Origin: Thioclava nitratireducens
GTDB taxonomy: Bacteria > Pseudomonadota > Alphaproteobacteria > Rhodobacterales > Rhodobacteraceae
Length of the DNA stretch: 64,000 nucleotides
Assembly (NCBI RefSeq): GCF_001940525.2
Contig: NZ_CP019437.1
Span: 419,501 to 483,500 of the forward strand
Reading direction: 5' to 3'
Shown here: positions 35,273 through 45,032 of the stretch, in pieces
Layout: each line of letters starts with the position of its first letter
How positions within the stretch are numbered: the stretch's first letter is position 1
Notes under the pieces: model-generated
Database searches by the model: none
What the model saw: the letters and a program-made list of their open reading frames with translations, nothing else
What the model was told of the DNA's origin: nothing
Made by a program: the position numbers and the translations under genes

Positions 35273-38200
35273 TGAAACGTTTCGCCATCCTTCTCGCTTT
35301 CTGCCTGACGCCTCTGATGGCTGCGGCGCAGGACAACTCGCCGCAAGCTGCGGACGGGGCAGGGGCCGCGACAGAACAGCAGACGCAGCGCGACCGCTCT
35401 TACCTGACGGGGCTGATCGAGGATAACCTCTCGGGCGCCGGGCGCACCGTGCGGCTCGACGGGTTTTCGGGCGCGCTGAGTTCGCGCGCGACCTTCGATC
35501 AGTTGACGATCTCCGACAAGGATGGCGCATGGATCACGATCAAGGATGGCGCGATCCAATGGAACCGCTCGGCGCTGCTGACCGGCAAGATCGAGATCGA
35601 TGAGCTCTCCGCCGCCGAGATCGACCTGCCACGCCTGCCGACATCCCAGAGCAGTTCGACCGCCCCCAGCCCGGAGGCCAAGCCCTTCCAGCTTCCCGAC
35701 CTCCCGGTCTCGGTGAAGATCGGCAAGATCGACGCGCAGAAGGTGATCCTCGGCGAGCCGATCCTCGGGCAGGAGGCGACGGTGAAAGTCACCGGGTCGA
35801 TGTCGCTCGCAGGCGGCGAAGGCAAGGCGAAGCTCGATATCACCCGGATCGACACCAAGAAGGGCAAGTTCTCCCTCACCGCGTCTTACGACAACGGCAC
35901 CCGCGATCTAGGCCTCGATCTGCTGGTGGATGAGGGCAAGAACGGCATCATCGTCCAGAAGATCGGCCTGCCGGGCAATCCGGCGATGACGCTTGCAGTG
36001 TCCGGAAGCGGGCCGCTCGACGATTTCACCTCCGACATCGTGCTGAGCACCGATGGCCAGCAGCGTCTGGCGGGGCAGGTCTCCATAGGCAGCAAAACGC
36101 CCGACGGCGCTCCGGCGGGCAGTCCGCCGGTCACGACATTCTCCGTCGCGTTGGGCGGCGATATCCGCCCGCTTCTGCCACCCGATTACCACGAGTTCTT
36201 CGGCAACGAGGTTGCGCTGGTCGCGGATGGCACCCGCACGGCTTCGGGGCAGACCACGCTCAGCACGCTCGATCTTAAATCGCGCGCGCTGCAGCTGAAC
36301 GGCTCGGCGCAGATCGGCGCGACCAACATGCCGGTGAAATTCGACCTGAAGGCTGACCTCGGACTGGGCAACGGGCAGGAAGTGCTGCTTCCGATCTCGG
36401 GGCCGAAAACCTACGTGCAATCGGGCAAGCTGGACCTCGGCTATGACAAGGCAGAGGGCGACGGCTGGAAACTCTCGGGCCGCCTGAACCAGCTGCGCCG
36501 CGAAGATGGCACAAAGATGCTGACCGCGAATCTCTCGGGCTCGGGCCGTATCCGGCAGGCCTCGCCACCCTCGGTCGGTGGCACGGTTCTGCTGGGAATC
36601 AACGGGCTGGAGCTTTCCGACCCGAAGCTGAGCGCGGCGGCCGGCAGCGCCGTAACCCTGCGCACCGTGTTCTCGTGGCAGCAGGACAAGCCTCTGCGCT
36701 TGTCGCAACTGGCGCTGAAAGGCACCGGTTACAGCCTGAATTCGAACCTGACGATCGACAATATCAGCGAAGGTATCACCGTCGAGGGCGCGGCGCAGAT
36801 CGACCATTCCAACCTCGCGATGCTGTCCGATCTGGCGGGGCGCAAGCTCGGCGGTTCGGCGCGGATGACGGTCGCGGGGAAATACACCGTCCTCAGCGGC
36901 GCCTTCGACGCCAATCTCAACCTCGTCGGTCAGGACGTCTCGATCGACCAGCCGCAGGCGGATCGGGCCTTGGCGGGCCGGTCGGAGATCGCGATCTCGG
37001 CCAAGCGCGACGAGACCGGGGTGACGCTGGATTCGCTTAACGTGCAGACGCGGGCGGGCACGCTTCAGGCGCAGGGCACGCTGGCCAGTCAGGATGGCAA
37101 GCTGACTGCCACGCTCGACACCAACGATCTTTCGGTGCTGGGCGGCGGCTATCGCGGCGCGCTGGCGGCCGATGCGACGGTGACGCTGAACGGAGAGCGC
37201 TACGGGGTGACGCTGAAGGGCACCGGCAAATCCCTCGCGATCGGGCAGCCCGAGGCCGACAAGCTTCTGGCCGGCACAACCAATCTCGACCTTCAGGCGA
37301 GCTACGCCAACGGCGCGGTCGAGGTGCAAAGCCTCAAACTGAGCAACCCGCAGCTCGACGTCTCGGCGAAAGGGACGGCGGGCGAGAGGTCGCGCAAGAT
37401 CGACCTGAACGCACGTCTGGCGAATGCGGCCCTGTTCGCGCCGGGCTTTCCGGGGCCGGTGACGGTGTCGGGCACGGTGGTCGATGACGGCAGCGGCTAT
37501 CAGCTGAACCTTTCGGGCACCGGCCCGGGTGGCACCGATGCGAAAGTCTCCGGCCGCGTGGCGTCGAATTTCGGCGATGCCGATCTTTCGATAACCGGAC
37601 AGGCACAGACCGCGCTCGCCAACAGCTTCATCGAGCCGCGCTCGGTGCAGGGCCCGCTCAGCTTCGATCTGCGGCTGAACGGCAAGCCGGGGCTGTCGGC
37701 GCTGTCGGGCACGGTCTCGGCGAATGGCACGAAGGTCGTTGCTCCGAACCTCGGGATGGTGCTGGAGGATGTGAATACCCAAGTGCAGCTGTCGAACGGC
37801 GCCGCGCAGCTCGGTTTGACCGGCCGGCTCGGCACGGGTGGGCAGATCACGGTCAACGGGCCGATCAACCTGTCGGCGCCCTACAACGGCAACCTGACGA
37901 TCCGTTTCGACCGCGCGCGGTTGAAGGATCCGGAGCTTTACGACACGCGCGCTTCGGGCACGATCACGATGGATGGGCCGCTTGCGGGCGGTGCGAAGAT
38001 CGCCGGGCGCATCACGCTGAGCGATACCGAATTGCGGGTGCCGTCTTCGGGCGTCGGCGGCGGCGCCTCGGTCCCCGCCGGGATCGAGCATGTCGGCGAA
38101 AGCGGCGCGGTGCGCCAGACGCTCAAGCGCGCCAACCTGCTGAACAACGGCCAGAGCGATGCGAGCGGCGGCGCCAAGGCTTCGGGCCCGTCGTATCCGC

Positions 38201-38886
38201 TCGACGTCACCATCGCCTCGGAGCGCGGCATCTTCGTGCGCGGCCGCGGTCTGGATGCGGAACTTGGCGGCTCGCTGCGGGTCTCGGGCACCACGTCGAA
38301 CGTGATCCCGATCGGGCAGTTCTCGCTCGTGCGCGGACGGCTCGACATTCTCGGGCAACGCTTCACGCTCGATCAGGGCCGGATCGCGCTGCAGGGCGCG
38401 CTGGTGCCCTATATCGACTTCACCGCGACCACGACGCAGAACGACTACACGATCTCGATCAACATTCAGGGACAGGCGAACGAGCCGAAGGTGACCTTCA
38501 CCTCCTCTCCGGAGCTGCCGCAGGATGAGGTTCTGGCACGGCTTATCTTCGGACGCTCGATCGACAATCTCTCGCCTCTGCAGGCGGCGCAACTGGCCTC
38601 GGCGGTCGCGACGCTCGCCGGCAAGGGTGGCGAGGGGATCATCGGCAAGCTGCGGAAGAATTTCGGGCTGGACGATTTCGACGTCTCGACCGATGCGCAG
38701 GGCAATACCCAGCTCAAGGTCGGGAAATACCTGTCGGACAATATCTATACCGATGTCACGGTGGGCGGCGACGGCACCTCGCAGATCAACCTGAATCTCG
38801 ATGTCACCAAAAGCCTCACCGCGCGCGGCACCGTCGGCTCCGACGGCAAGAGCGGGATCGGCCTCTATTTCGAGAAGAACTACTGA
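35272..38886 (+). CDS. tamB: Translocation and assembly module TamB
   Basis: A 1204-residue AsmA/VPS13-like protein with an N-terminal signal/anchor, very long stretches of repeating beta strands forming a hydrophobic groove, and the C-terminal TamB domain (DUF490) from about residue 830, containing FTSSPELPQDEVLARLIFGRSIDNLSP in pieces and DVTVGGDGTSQINLNLDVT. It bridges inner and outer membranes, with TamA as partner; phospholipid transport has been proposed for the family. Confidence 0.94.
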   Translation: MKRFAILLAFCLTPLMAAAQDNSPQAADGAGAATEQQTQRDRSYLTGLIEDNLSGAGRTVRLDGFSGALSSRATFDQLTISDKDGAWITIKDGAIQWNRSALLTGKIEIDELSAAEIDLPRLPTSQSSSTAPSPEAKPFQLPDLPVSVKIGKIDAQKVILGEPILGQEATVKVTGSMSLAGGEGKAKLDITRIDTKKGKFSLTASYDNGTRDLGLDLLVDEGKNGIIVQKIGLPGNPAMTLAVSGSGPLDDFTSDIVLSTDGQQRLAGQVSIGSKTPDGAPAGSPPVTTFSVALGGDIRPLLPPDYHEFFGNEVALVADGTRTASGQTTLSTLDLKSRALQLNGSAQIGATNMPVKFDLKADLGLGNGQEVLLPISGPKTYVQSGKLDLGYDKAEGDGWKLSGRLNQLRREDGTKMLTANLSGSGRIRQASPPSVGGTVLLGINGLELSDPKLSAAAGSAVTLRTVFSWQQDKPLRLSQLALKGTGYSLNSNLTIDNISEGITVEGAAQIDHSNLAMLSDLAGRKLGGSARMTVAGKYTVLSGAFDANLNLVGQDVSIDQPQADRALAGRSEIAISAKRDETGVTLDSLNVQTRAGTLQAQGTLASQDGKLTATLDTNDLSVLGGGYRGALAADATVTLNGERYGVTLKGTGKSLAIGQPEADKLLAGTTNLDLQASYANGAVEVQSLKLSNPQLDVSAKGTAGERSRKIDLNARLANAALFAPGFPGPVTVSGTVVDDGSGYQLNLSGTGPGGTDAKVSGRVASNFGDADLSITGQAQTALANSFIEPRSVQGPLSFDLRLNGKPGLSALSGTVSANGTKVVAPNLGMVLEDVNTQVQLSNGAAQLGLTGRLGTGGQITVNGPINLSAPYNGNLTIRFDRARLKDPELYDTRASGTITMDGPLAGGAKIAGRITLSDTELRVPSSGVGGGASVPAGIEHVGESGAVRQTLKRANLLNNGQSDASGGAKASGPSYPLDVTIASERGIFVRGRGLDAELGGSLRVSGTTSNVIPIGQFSLVRGRLDILGQRFTLDQGRIALQGALVPYIDFTATTTQNDYTISINIQGQANEPKVTFTSSPELPQDEVLARLIFGRSIDNLSPLQAAQLASAVATLAGKGGEGIIGKLRKNFGLDDFDVSTDAQGNTQLKVGKYLSDNIYTDVTVGGDGTSQINLNLDVTKSLTARGTVGSDGKSGIGLYFEKNY

Positions 38887-38936
38887 GCGATAAGTTTCGC
38901 TTCATTTCCGCCCCGGGAAATAAGTGAAACCCATGA

Positions 38937-39815
38937 CTACTCGCCCCCGGGCTCGGCGTCGCCTTCGATCGCGTCGCGCAATTTTTCCTGCGTGCGGCGC
39001 TTGCGGAAGGCGGCGAGTTCGGCGTTCAGCGCAGCCCCCATCAGCACCGAAAAGGCGCTCAGATAGAGCCAGATGAGCAAGGCGATTACCGCCCCGATCG
39101 AGCCGTAGATCTTGTTGTAATTGCCGAAATTCGACAGGTAGAAGGTCAGCCCGATCGAACTCAGCCCCCAGAGCGCCGTTGCCAACACCGCGCCGAGCGT
39201 CAGGATCGGATCGCGCTTGCCCACCGTATTGGGACCGTAGCGATAGAGGATGCCAAGCGCTGTGAGCATCAGCAAAAGCATCGCCGCCCAGGGCAAGCCC
39301 GAGAGCAGGATCTTTGAATATTCGTGGAACGGCAGGAAATTGATGACGATGGGCACGACGACGACCGTTGCCATCGCGGCCAGCATCACGCCGACAAGCG
39401 CGATCGTCATCAGGTAGCCCATGATGAAGCTCCAGATCGTCGCGCGGGGCCGCGTGCCGTGGATCACGTTGAGCGAAAGCACCAAAGCCGCGACGCCCGC
39501 GCGGGCGGAGAACAGGGTCACGGCGGCCGAGAGCACGACGCCCAATCCGATTGATGCACGCGGCCCGATCAGCCAACTCTGGATCTGCTCGTTGAGCAGC
39601 CCATAGGCTTCGGGCGGTATGAAATCGTCGGCCACGTTTAGATAGGTGCGGATTACCGTCGGATCGGCAAAGGCGCTCCACAATGCGATCGTTGCGGAGA
39701 TGCCGGGGAAGATCGCGAGCATGGAATAGAAGGCGACCCCCGCCGAGACGAGGGTGATATTCGACTCGAAAAGCCGCCCGAACAGGCTGACCGCGAATTT
39801 CGCCGTTTCTCTCAC
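38937..39815 (-). CDS. YihY/UPF0761 family inner membrane protein
   Basis: A 292-residue protein with six transmembrane segments, carrying SAGVAFYSMLAIFPG near the start and IALLIWLYLSAFSVLMGAALNAEL near the end, diagnostic of YihY (formerly mislabelled ribonuclease BN). The C-terminal tail is charged. It is convergent with tamB, with 50 bp between. Confidence 0.88.
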   Translation of the reverse strand: MRETAKFAVSLFGRLFESNITLVSAGVAFYSMLAIFPGISATIALWSAFADPTVIRTYLNVADDFIPPEAYGLLNEQIQSWLIGPRASIGLGVVLSAAVTLFSARAGVAALVLSLNVIHGTRPRATIWSFIMGYLMTIALVGVMLAAMATVVVVPIVINFLPFHEYSKILLSGLPWAAMLLLMLTALGILYRYGPNTVGKRDPILTLGAVLATALWGLSSIGLTFYLSNFGNYNKIYGSIGAVIALLIWLYLSAFSVLMGAALNAELAAFRKRRTQEKLRDAIEGDAEPGGE

Positions 39816-40132
39816 GCGCCACTCCTCGTTTCACCCACCATCGCGCAAGCCCCGCGTGATCGCAACGCGCGGCCCGCGCTTTGCTGAAAGCTGTTGCGCC
39901 ACAGGCGCTTGGCGTTGCGCGGGCGGGGCATGCCTAGGGCGAGGGGGAGGCGAAATGCGGAAAACAGGGTGGAATAGGGTCTGCTTTGGTGCCGGGGCCG
40001 CCGGTGCTGCTGACGCCCCGCGCGCCCCCGGCGAATGGCGGCGCGCCCGTTCACGCAAACGCGACATTGTCACAAAAGGGAATCACTTCGCCGTTAGGAG
40101 CGTCGTGAACGCAACTAGCCAAGGGATCAGCC
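39816..40132. other. Non-coding region between yihY and the DUF839 gene
   Basis: 317 bp between two divergent genes. It must hold both promoters. I see a TTGTCAC half-site near 40067-40073 that loosely resembles a Pho-box half, but no full tandem repeat, no hairpin with a T-tract and no small gene I could support. Confidence 0.5.
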
Positions 40133-41875
40133 ATGTCGCTTCGCACCACCCTCCTCCAAGCCACCGCAATTGCCGTGCTGCCGCTCGCGGCGCATGCCGG
40201 CGATATCTCCTTCTCGTCCGTTCCTTTCGCCAAGGACGACGCCGCCAAGCGTGAGGCGATCGCCTCCGACACGGTCACCGTCAACGGCAAGGACTACAAG
40301 ATCGGCTATCACGTGATGGCGCGCTCGGGCGACAAGATCGGTGACAACACCTTCGCGCTGCTGACCGACAAGGACGGCAAGCCGGTCAAGTCGGCCGACG
40401 GCTCCGAGCACATCTCCGAATCCGCCGATTTCACCTCGCTCATACGTCAGGGCGACAAGCTCTACTCGGTGACGCATTTCGAGTCGCGCCCCGGTGCGAT
40501 GTATCTCAGCGAAGTCAGCCAGGATGCCGATGGCAACCTGAAGCTGGTCTCCACCAAGCCGATCGACTTCTCTGAATATCACGGTCTCTGGGTGCCCTGC
40601 GCGGGTTCGGTGACGCCGTGGGAGACGCATCTGGGTTCGGAAGAATACCCGGCCGATGCACGCGCGATCGAAGCGGCGACCTCGCTCGACGAAATCGACG
40701 ACTACGATTTCCCGATGGTGCGCTATGCGGGCGTGAACCCCGAGGGCATGTCGCTCGAGCAGTTCCGCGACGCCTACAAGCCCTATCGCTACGGCTATCC
40801 GACCGAGATCACCGTCTCGGAAGACGGGTCGGCCAAGGCCGACAAGCATTTCGCAATGGGCCGCGTGGCTGTCGAGCTGGCCTATGTCATGCCCGACCAG
40901 AAAACCGCCTACATCTCGGATGACGGCACCAATGTCGGCCTGTTCCGCTTCGAAGCCGACAAGGCAGGCGACCTGAGCGCCGGTACGCTCTACGCGGCCA
41001 AGTGGAACCAGACCTCGGATCAGGATGGCGGCGCTGCCGATCTGGAATGGGTCGATCTGGGCCATGCCGACGATGCGACGATCCAGAAGGCGATCGAAGC
41101 CGGCACCCGGTTCTCGGACCTCTTCGAGACCGCCGAAATCGGTGAGGACGGCTCCTGCCCGGCGGGCTTCTCGGCCGCGAACGCCGAAGGCAATGCCGAG
41201 TGCCTGAAGGTCAAGGACGGTATGGATGCGATCGCCTCGCGTCTGGAAACCCGTCGCTACGCCTCGATGAAGGGTGCCACGACCGAGTTCCGGAAGATGG
41301 AAGGCATCACCTACGACTCCGACAAGCACCAGATGTACCTCTCGATGTCCTCGGTCGAGAAAGGCATGGAAGATGGCGCCAAGCAGGACATGGGCGGGAT
41401 GAACGCGATCCGCCTGCCGCAGAACAAGTGCGGCACGGTCTACGCGCTGTCGCTCGACGACAACTACGACGCGACGAAAATCTCGGGCTTCATCTCGGGC
41501 ATGCCGAAGAAGACCGAGAACAACAGCTGCGATATCGACGGCATCGCGAACCCGGACAACATCACCTACATGCCGGGCTACAACACGCTGATCATCGGTG
41601 AGGACACCGGCTCGGGCCACCAGAACGACGTGATCTGGGCAATGAACACCGACACCAAGGAGCTTACCCGCATCCTGTCGACGCCCTACGGTTCGGAAAC
41701 CACCTCCACCTACTGGTACCCGAACGTCAACGGCCACGGCTACCTGATGGCGGTGATCCAGCACCCCTACGGCGAGAGCGACGAAGACAAGCTGACCGAC
41801 CCGGCGCAGGCTCGTGCCTATGTCGGCTATGTCGGCCCGTTCCCGCAAATGGATGACACCGTGAAGACCCAGTAA
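40133..41875 (+). CDS. DUF839/PhoX-like exported beta-propeller protein
   Basis: A 580-residue protein with a Sec signal peptide (about residues 1-22, AAHA) rather than the twin-arginine signal usual in PhoX. The DUF839 fold is supported by HGLWVPCAGSVTPWETHLGSEEY, RFEADKAGDLSAGTLYAAKW, MEGITYDSDKHQMYLSMSSV, CDIDGIANPDNITY and GYNTLIIGEDTGSGHQND. PhoX enzymes are Ca/Fe alkaline phosphatases; whether this divergent member is active is unknown. Several cysteines (in DGSCPAGFSAANAEGNAEC and NKCGTVYA) suggest disulfides. Followed by a hairpin and then a diheme protein gene. Confidence 0.82.
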   Translation: MSLRTTLLQATAIAVLPLAAHAGDISFSSVPFAKDDAAKREAIASDTVTVNGKDYKIGYHVMARSGDKIGDNTFALLTDKDGKPVKSADGSEHISESADFTSLIRQGDKLYSVTHFESRPGAMYLSEVSQDADGNLKLVSTKPIDFSEYHGLWVPCAGSVTPWETHLGSEEYPADARAIEAATSLDEIDDYDFPMVRYAGVNPEGMSLEQFRDAYKPYRYGYPTEITVSEDGSAKADKHFAMGRVAVELAYVMPDQKTAYISDDGTNVGLFRFEADKAGDLSAGTLYAAKWNQTSDQDGGAADLEWVDLGHADDATIQKAIEAGTRFSDLFETAEIGEDGSCPAGFSAANAEGNAECLKVKDGMDAIASRLETRRYASMKGATTEFRKMEGITYDSDKHQMYLSMSSVEKGMEDGAKQDMGGMNAIRLPQNKCGTVYALSLDDNYDATKISGFISGMPKKTENNSCDIDGIANPDNITYMPGYNTLIIGEDTGSGHQNDVIWAMNTDTKELTRILSTPYGSETTSTYWYPNVNGHGYLMAVIQHPYGESDEDKLTDPAQARAYVGYVGPFPQMDDTVKTQ

Positions 41876-41897
41876 CGGGCGCTCGCGAGACACTTCT

Positions 41898-41934
41898 GGC
41901 GAGGCCCGGCGGCAACCCGGGCCTCGCCTTTCCT
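41898..41934 (+). terminator. Hairpin/terminator between the DUF839 gene and the diheme gene
   Basis: A perfect 12-bp stem ggcgaggcccgg (41898-41909) / ccgggcctcgcc (41917-41928) followed by tttcctt. It lies between two same-strand genes, so it may attenuate the second. Confidence 0.75.
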
Positions 41935-41954
41935 TCAAGACCGAGGACTGACGG

Positions 41955-43589
41955 ATGCTGCGGATTTCGATACTGGCGCTGTTGAGCATGACCACGATGG
42001 CGGGGGCGGTCGATCTGAAGACCACGGTGCTGGGCAATCCGACAGCCTATATTCCTCCGCAATGCTATACCAAGACGGAAGACAAGGCGGGCGCGGTGCA
42101 TAACCCGTGCCAGACCTGTCACACCTATCCCCGCCATCCGAATTACGTGCGCGATGCCGATCTGCAGACCGAATATGCGTTTCCGGGCCCGGCGCTAGAG
42201 AACCCGTGGCGCAACCTCTTCGTAGATCGCCGCGCCGAGTTGGCCGCGACGAACAGCGCGGAAATCCGCGCCTATGTGCGGCAGGACAATTACCACGATG
42301 CGGCGGGCGGGATCGCCCTGGCCGCCAAGCTCGCCGATCCGCCCGCGGATTGGGACGTGAATGGCAACGGGGCGTGGGACGGCTATATCCCCGACGTGCA
42401 ATTCGCCTTCGACGACGAGGGCTTTGACCGCAGGCCCGACGGTAGCCTGACCGGCTGGCGCGCCTTCGCCTATCAGCCGCTGCCCGGCACGTTCTGGCCG
42501 ACCAACGGCTCGACAGACGACGTGATGATCCGTCTGCCGGAGGTGTTCCGTCAGAATGCCGACGGGGTCGAGGATATTGCCACCTACAAGACCAACCTCG
42601 CGATCGTGCAGGCGCTCATCACCCGCGTGGATGTCGCGATCGAGCCGACAGATGAGGCCGCAATGGGCGTCGATCTGGACCGCGACGGTAAGATGGGGCA
42701 GGCGGAGGTGGTGAAATTCGCCTTCGCGCCGCTCGACGGGATCACGATGCATTGGGCGGGGCGCGCGGGCGTGGACGGCGCCGAGCTTGCCGCCGGGCTT
42801 TACCCGGAGGGCACCGAATTCGTGCATTCCGTGCGCTATATCGACCCGACCCCCGAGGGCATCCAGATGGCCGCGCGGCTGAAAGAGCTCCGCTACATGG
42901 TCAAGACGGATTGGGAAACCTATGCCGATCTGGAAGAGACCGCGTTGGCCGAGCTGAAGGAAGACAACGCCTTTCCGGATCGCACCAAGCAGTTCTTCGG
43001 CAGTTCCGAGACCGGCGTGCCCAACACGTTCGGCTGGCGGCTGCAGGGCTTCATCGAGGATGCGACGGGCGATCTGCGCCCGCAGAGCTTCGAGGAGACC
43101 GTGTTCTGCGTCGGCTGTCACGGCACGCTGGGCGTGAACGACGACTCCACCTTCGCCTTCGCCCGCAAGCTGGGCAAGGAGGCCTATCGCGGCGGCTGGT
43201 ATCACTGGACGCAGAAGGGACTCGCGGGTACCCCCGACCGGGCGCGCGCCGACGGCAGCGGCGATTACGCCCATTACCTGCGCACCAACGGGGCAGGGGA
43301 CGAGTTCCGCGCCAATGCCGAAGTGATCGAGGCGTGGCTGAAAGCGGGCAAGTTGCCGCCCGAGAAAGAGGCGGCCTTGGCCGAGGATATCGGCCCGCTG
43401 ATCCTGCCTTCGCCGGAGCGTGCCGATGCGCTGAACGCAGCCTACCGGATGATCGTGCGCGACCAGAGTTTCACCCAAGGCCGCGATGCGACCATCGCCC
43501 CGGTCGACGGCACGGTCTGGCGTGAACTGGAGCAGGATCAGCCGACAGGCATCGAGGAAATCGCCCAGCCGTGGTATAAGCGCCGCTAA
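41955..43589 (+). CDS. Exported diheme c-type protein of unknown function
   Basis: A 544-residue protein with signal peptide (about 1-18) and two heme c attachment motifs, C52QTC55H56 (NPCQTCHTYPRHP) and C385VGCH389 (VFCVGCHGTLG), so probably periplasmic. It also has two DxDxDG-like acidic loops, DVNGNGAWDGY and DLDRDGKMGQAE, that could bind calcium. No family beyond the CxxCH motifs was recognised. It follows the DUF839 protein by 79 bp on the same strand, suggesting a functional pair. Ends in a terminator that overlaps its stop. Confidence 0.75.
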   Translation: MLRISILALLSMTTMAGAVDLKTTVLGNPTAYIPPQCYTKTEDKAGAVHNPCQTCHTYPRHPNYVRDADLQTEYAFPGPALENPWRNLFVDRRAELAATNSAEIRAYVRQDNYHDAAGGIALAAKLADPPADWDVNGNGAWDGYIPDVQFAFDDEGFDRRPDGSLTGWRAFAYQPLPGTFWPTNGSTDDVMIRLPEVFRQNADGVEDIATYKTNLAIVQALITRVDVAIEPTDEAAMGVDLDRDGKMGQAEVVKFAFAPLDGITMHWAGRAGVDGAELAAGLYPEGTEFVHSVRYIDPTPEGIQMAARLKELRYMVKTDWETYADLEETALAELKEDNAFPDRTKQFFGSSETGVPNTFGWRLQGFIEDATGDLRPQSFEETVFCVGCHGTLGVNDDSTFAFARKLGKEAYRGGWYHWTQKGLAGTPDRARADGSGDYAHYLRTNGAGDEFRANAEVIEAWLKAGKLPPEKEAALAEDIGPLILPSPERADALNAAYRMIVRDQSFTQGRDATIAPVDGTVWRELEQDQPTGIEEIAQPWYKRR

Positions 43590-43623
43590 TCGGCAGCAAT
43601 CTGCGCCGGCCGATTGCGTTTTT
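43588..43623 (+). terminator. Terminator at the end of the diheme gene
   Basis: Stem aatcggc (43588-43594) / gccgatt (43609-43615) followed by gcgttttt; the 5' arm includes the stop codon. Confidence 0.7.
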
Positions 43624-43678
43624 CGCCGTCAATTGGCAGTGTTCGCACAAATCGGGACATTTTTTCGGGAGCGCCACC

Positions 43679-44458
43679 ATGGCAAAAGTCATCCGCCAAC
43701 TTTCCGCAAGCGCCGCCATCGCGGTCGCTGCTGTCTGCACCGCGGCGAGCGCGCAGGCAGAAAGTGGCGTGACCTTCACCATCGGTGCGGGCGCGCGCTA
43801 TGCGCCGTCCTATTTCGGCGCGGATCACTACGACACCAAGCCCACCGCGAAGGTTAAGCTCAACAGCTTCACGCTGCAGGGGATGCGGTTCGGCTCGGAC
43901 GATCCGAATTACGAAAAGCTGGGCCCGAACGTGCATGGCTCCTTCCGGCTCGTCGGCGGGCGCAATTCCAGCGATTATTCCGAAATCGCGGGTCTCGACG
44001 ATGTCGACACCTCGCTCGAACTGGGTCTCGGGCTTGGCTACCAGGCGCCGCAATGGGGCGCTTTCGCGGATATGCGCTACGGCGTGGTCGGGCATAACGC
44101 CGTCGTCGCGGAAATCGGCGCCGATTGGAAGCCGATCAAGACCGACAATTTCAAGCTGAGCATCGGCCCGCGCATCTTCTATGGCTCCGGGCTCTACAAC
44201 CGCACCTATTTCGGCATCAGCCCGTCGGAATCGACGGCGAGCGGTCTGGCAGCCTATTCGCCCGATGGCGGCCTCGTATCGACCGGTCTGGAACTGTCGG
44301 CGACCTATCAGCTCGGCAATAATTGGGCGGTGGAAGGCAAGCTGAACTACGACCGCCTGCAGGGCGATGCGGCGAACAGCCCGATCGTGCAGCAGGGCTC
44401 GCGCGAACAGAGTTCGGTCTCGTTGATGCTGACCCGTCGGGTGACGTTCCCGTTCTGA
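43679..44458 (+). CDS. MipA/OmpV family outer membrane protein
   Basis: A 259-residue beta-barrel with signal peptide (about 1-27, SAQA), FTIGAGARYAPSYFGADHY at the mature start, GLGLGYQAPQWGAFADMRYG in the middle and terminal aromatic strand RRVTFPF. MipA scaffolds murein enzymes in E. coli and OmpV members act as adhesins or porin-like proteins; the role here is open. Monocistronic between two terminators. Confidence 0.88.
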   Translation: MAKVIRQLSASAAIAVAAVCTAASAQAESGVTFTIGAGARYAPSYFGADHYDTKPTAKVKLNSFTLQGMRFGSDDPNYEKLGPNVHGSFRLVGGRNSSDYSEIAGLDDVDTSLELGLGLGYQAPQWGAFADMRYGVVGHNAVVAEIGADWKPIKTDNFKLSIGPRIFYGSGLYNRTYFGISPSESTASGLAAYSPDGGLVSTGLELSATYQLGNNWAVEGKLNYDRLQGDAANSPIVQQGSREQSSVSLMLTRRVTFPF

Positions 44459-44506
44459 TCGGATCCCTTCTGATCGGGACAAAGCTTCCTACGAGTCACG
44501 TGAAGC

Positions 44507-44541
44507 CAAGCCGCATGGGTCGCCCGTGCGGCTTGCTTTTT
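44507..44541 (+). terminator. Terminator of the MipA/OmpV gene
   Basis: A 9-bp stem caagccgca (44507-44515) / tgcggcttg (44527-44535) followed by CTTTTT. Confidence 0.85.
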
Positions 44542-44577
44542 CGGGGCCTCGCTGACGCAGCGCTCAGGGTTTTTGCG

Positions 44578-44745
44578 ATGAGTGGTCAGGTCCTCAATTT
44601 CCGGCTCGGCGCGGAAATCGTGCGCCGAAAGATGGGCTGGACGGAAATCGGCGAATCGGAAACCGCGCAGATATCCCGCGTCATCGCCGACAATCTCGAC
44701 GCGATGCTGGCGCAGGCGCGCGCGAGCGCGGCGCGCGGCGCATGA
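44578..44745 (+). CDS. Small hypothetical protein, 55 residues
   Basis: An open frame from ATG 44578: MSGQVLNFRLGAEIVRRKMG then WTEIGESETAQISRVIADNLDAML and an alanine/arginine-rich end. It is predicted helical and compositionally plausible as a small soluble protein, but a clear ribosome site is missing and no homolog is recognised. The stop overlaps the terminator of the opposite DUF1328 gene. Could be a spurious frame. Confidence 0.4.
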   Translation: MSGQVLNFRLGAEIVRRKMGWTEIGESETAQISRVIADNLDAMLAQARASAARGA

Positions 44746-44773
44746 AAAAGGCCGCCCCCGGTGGGAGCGGCCT
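44745..44773 (-). terminator. Terminator of the DUF1328 gene
   Basis: Minus-strand aggccgc...gcggcct-type hairpin (arms 44767-44772 and 44750-44755) followed by TTTTT at 44749-44745, 25 bp past the stop. Confidence 0.7.
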
Positions 44774-44797
44774 GAAATATTCCTAGCGTCTTCGCAC

Positions 44798-44971
44798 TTA
44801 CACCGGCGGTTTGCCTTTTACCGCACGGGCGACCATGGCCACCACGAACAGGATCAGGAAAACCACGAAGAGGATCTGTGCGATCCCGGCAGATGCGCCT
44901 GCGATGCCGCCAAAACCGAGCGCTGCGGCAATCAGCGCAATAACGAGAAAAGTCAGAGCCCAACCAAGCAT
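44798..44971 (-). CDS. DUF1328 small membrane protein
   Basis: A 57-residue, two-helix membrane peptide: [20 protein letters not shown] at the start, then [20 protein letters not shown] and a basic tail. DUF1328 peptides are common stress-induced membrane proteins in alphaproteobacteria. Start 44971 follows GGAG. It carries a GGAAC-N16-CGTT element upstream, so it is a likely EcfG target. Confidence 0.88.
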   Translation of the reverse strand: MLGWALTFLVIALIAAALGFGGIAGASAGIAQILFVVFLILFVVAMVARAVKGKPPV

Positions 44972-45032
44972 GGGTATTCTCCTTCGGATGTTGCGTACAT
45001 TAGCGCTGAGTGCTGCGCCTTCATGGCATCCA

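Noticed and set aside
33557..38592. Minus-strand open frames of 657 and 894 codons
   Set aside because: Antisense to tamA and tamB, which have clear domains, signal peptides and coupled starts.
40060..40090. Pho box upstream of the PhoX-like gene
   Set aside because: Only one TTGTCAC-like half is present; the second half at the right spacing is missing.
40127..42037. 636-codon minus-strand frame
   Set aside because: Shadow of the DUF839 gene; no ribosome site or motif.
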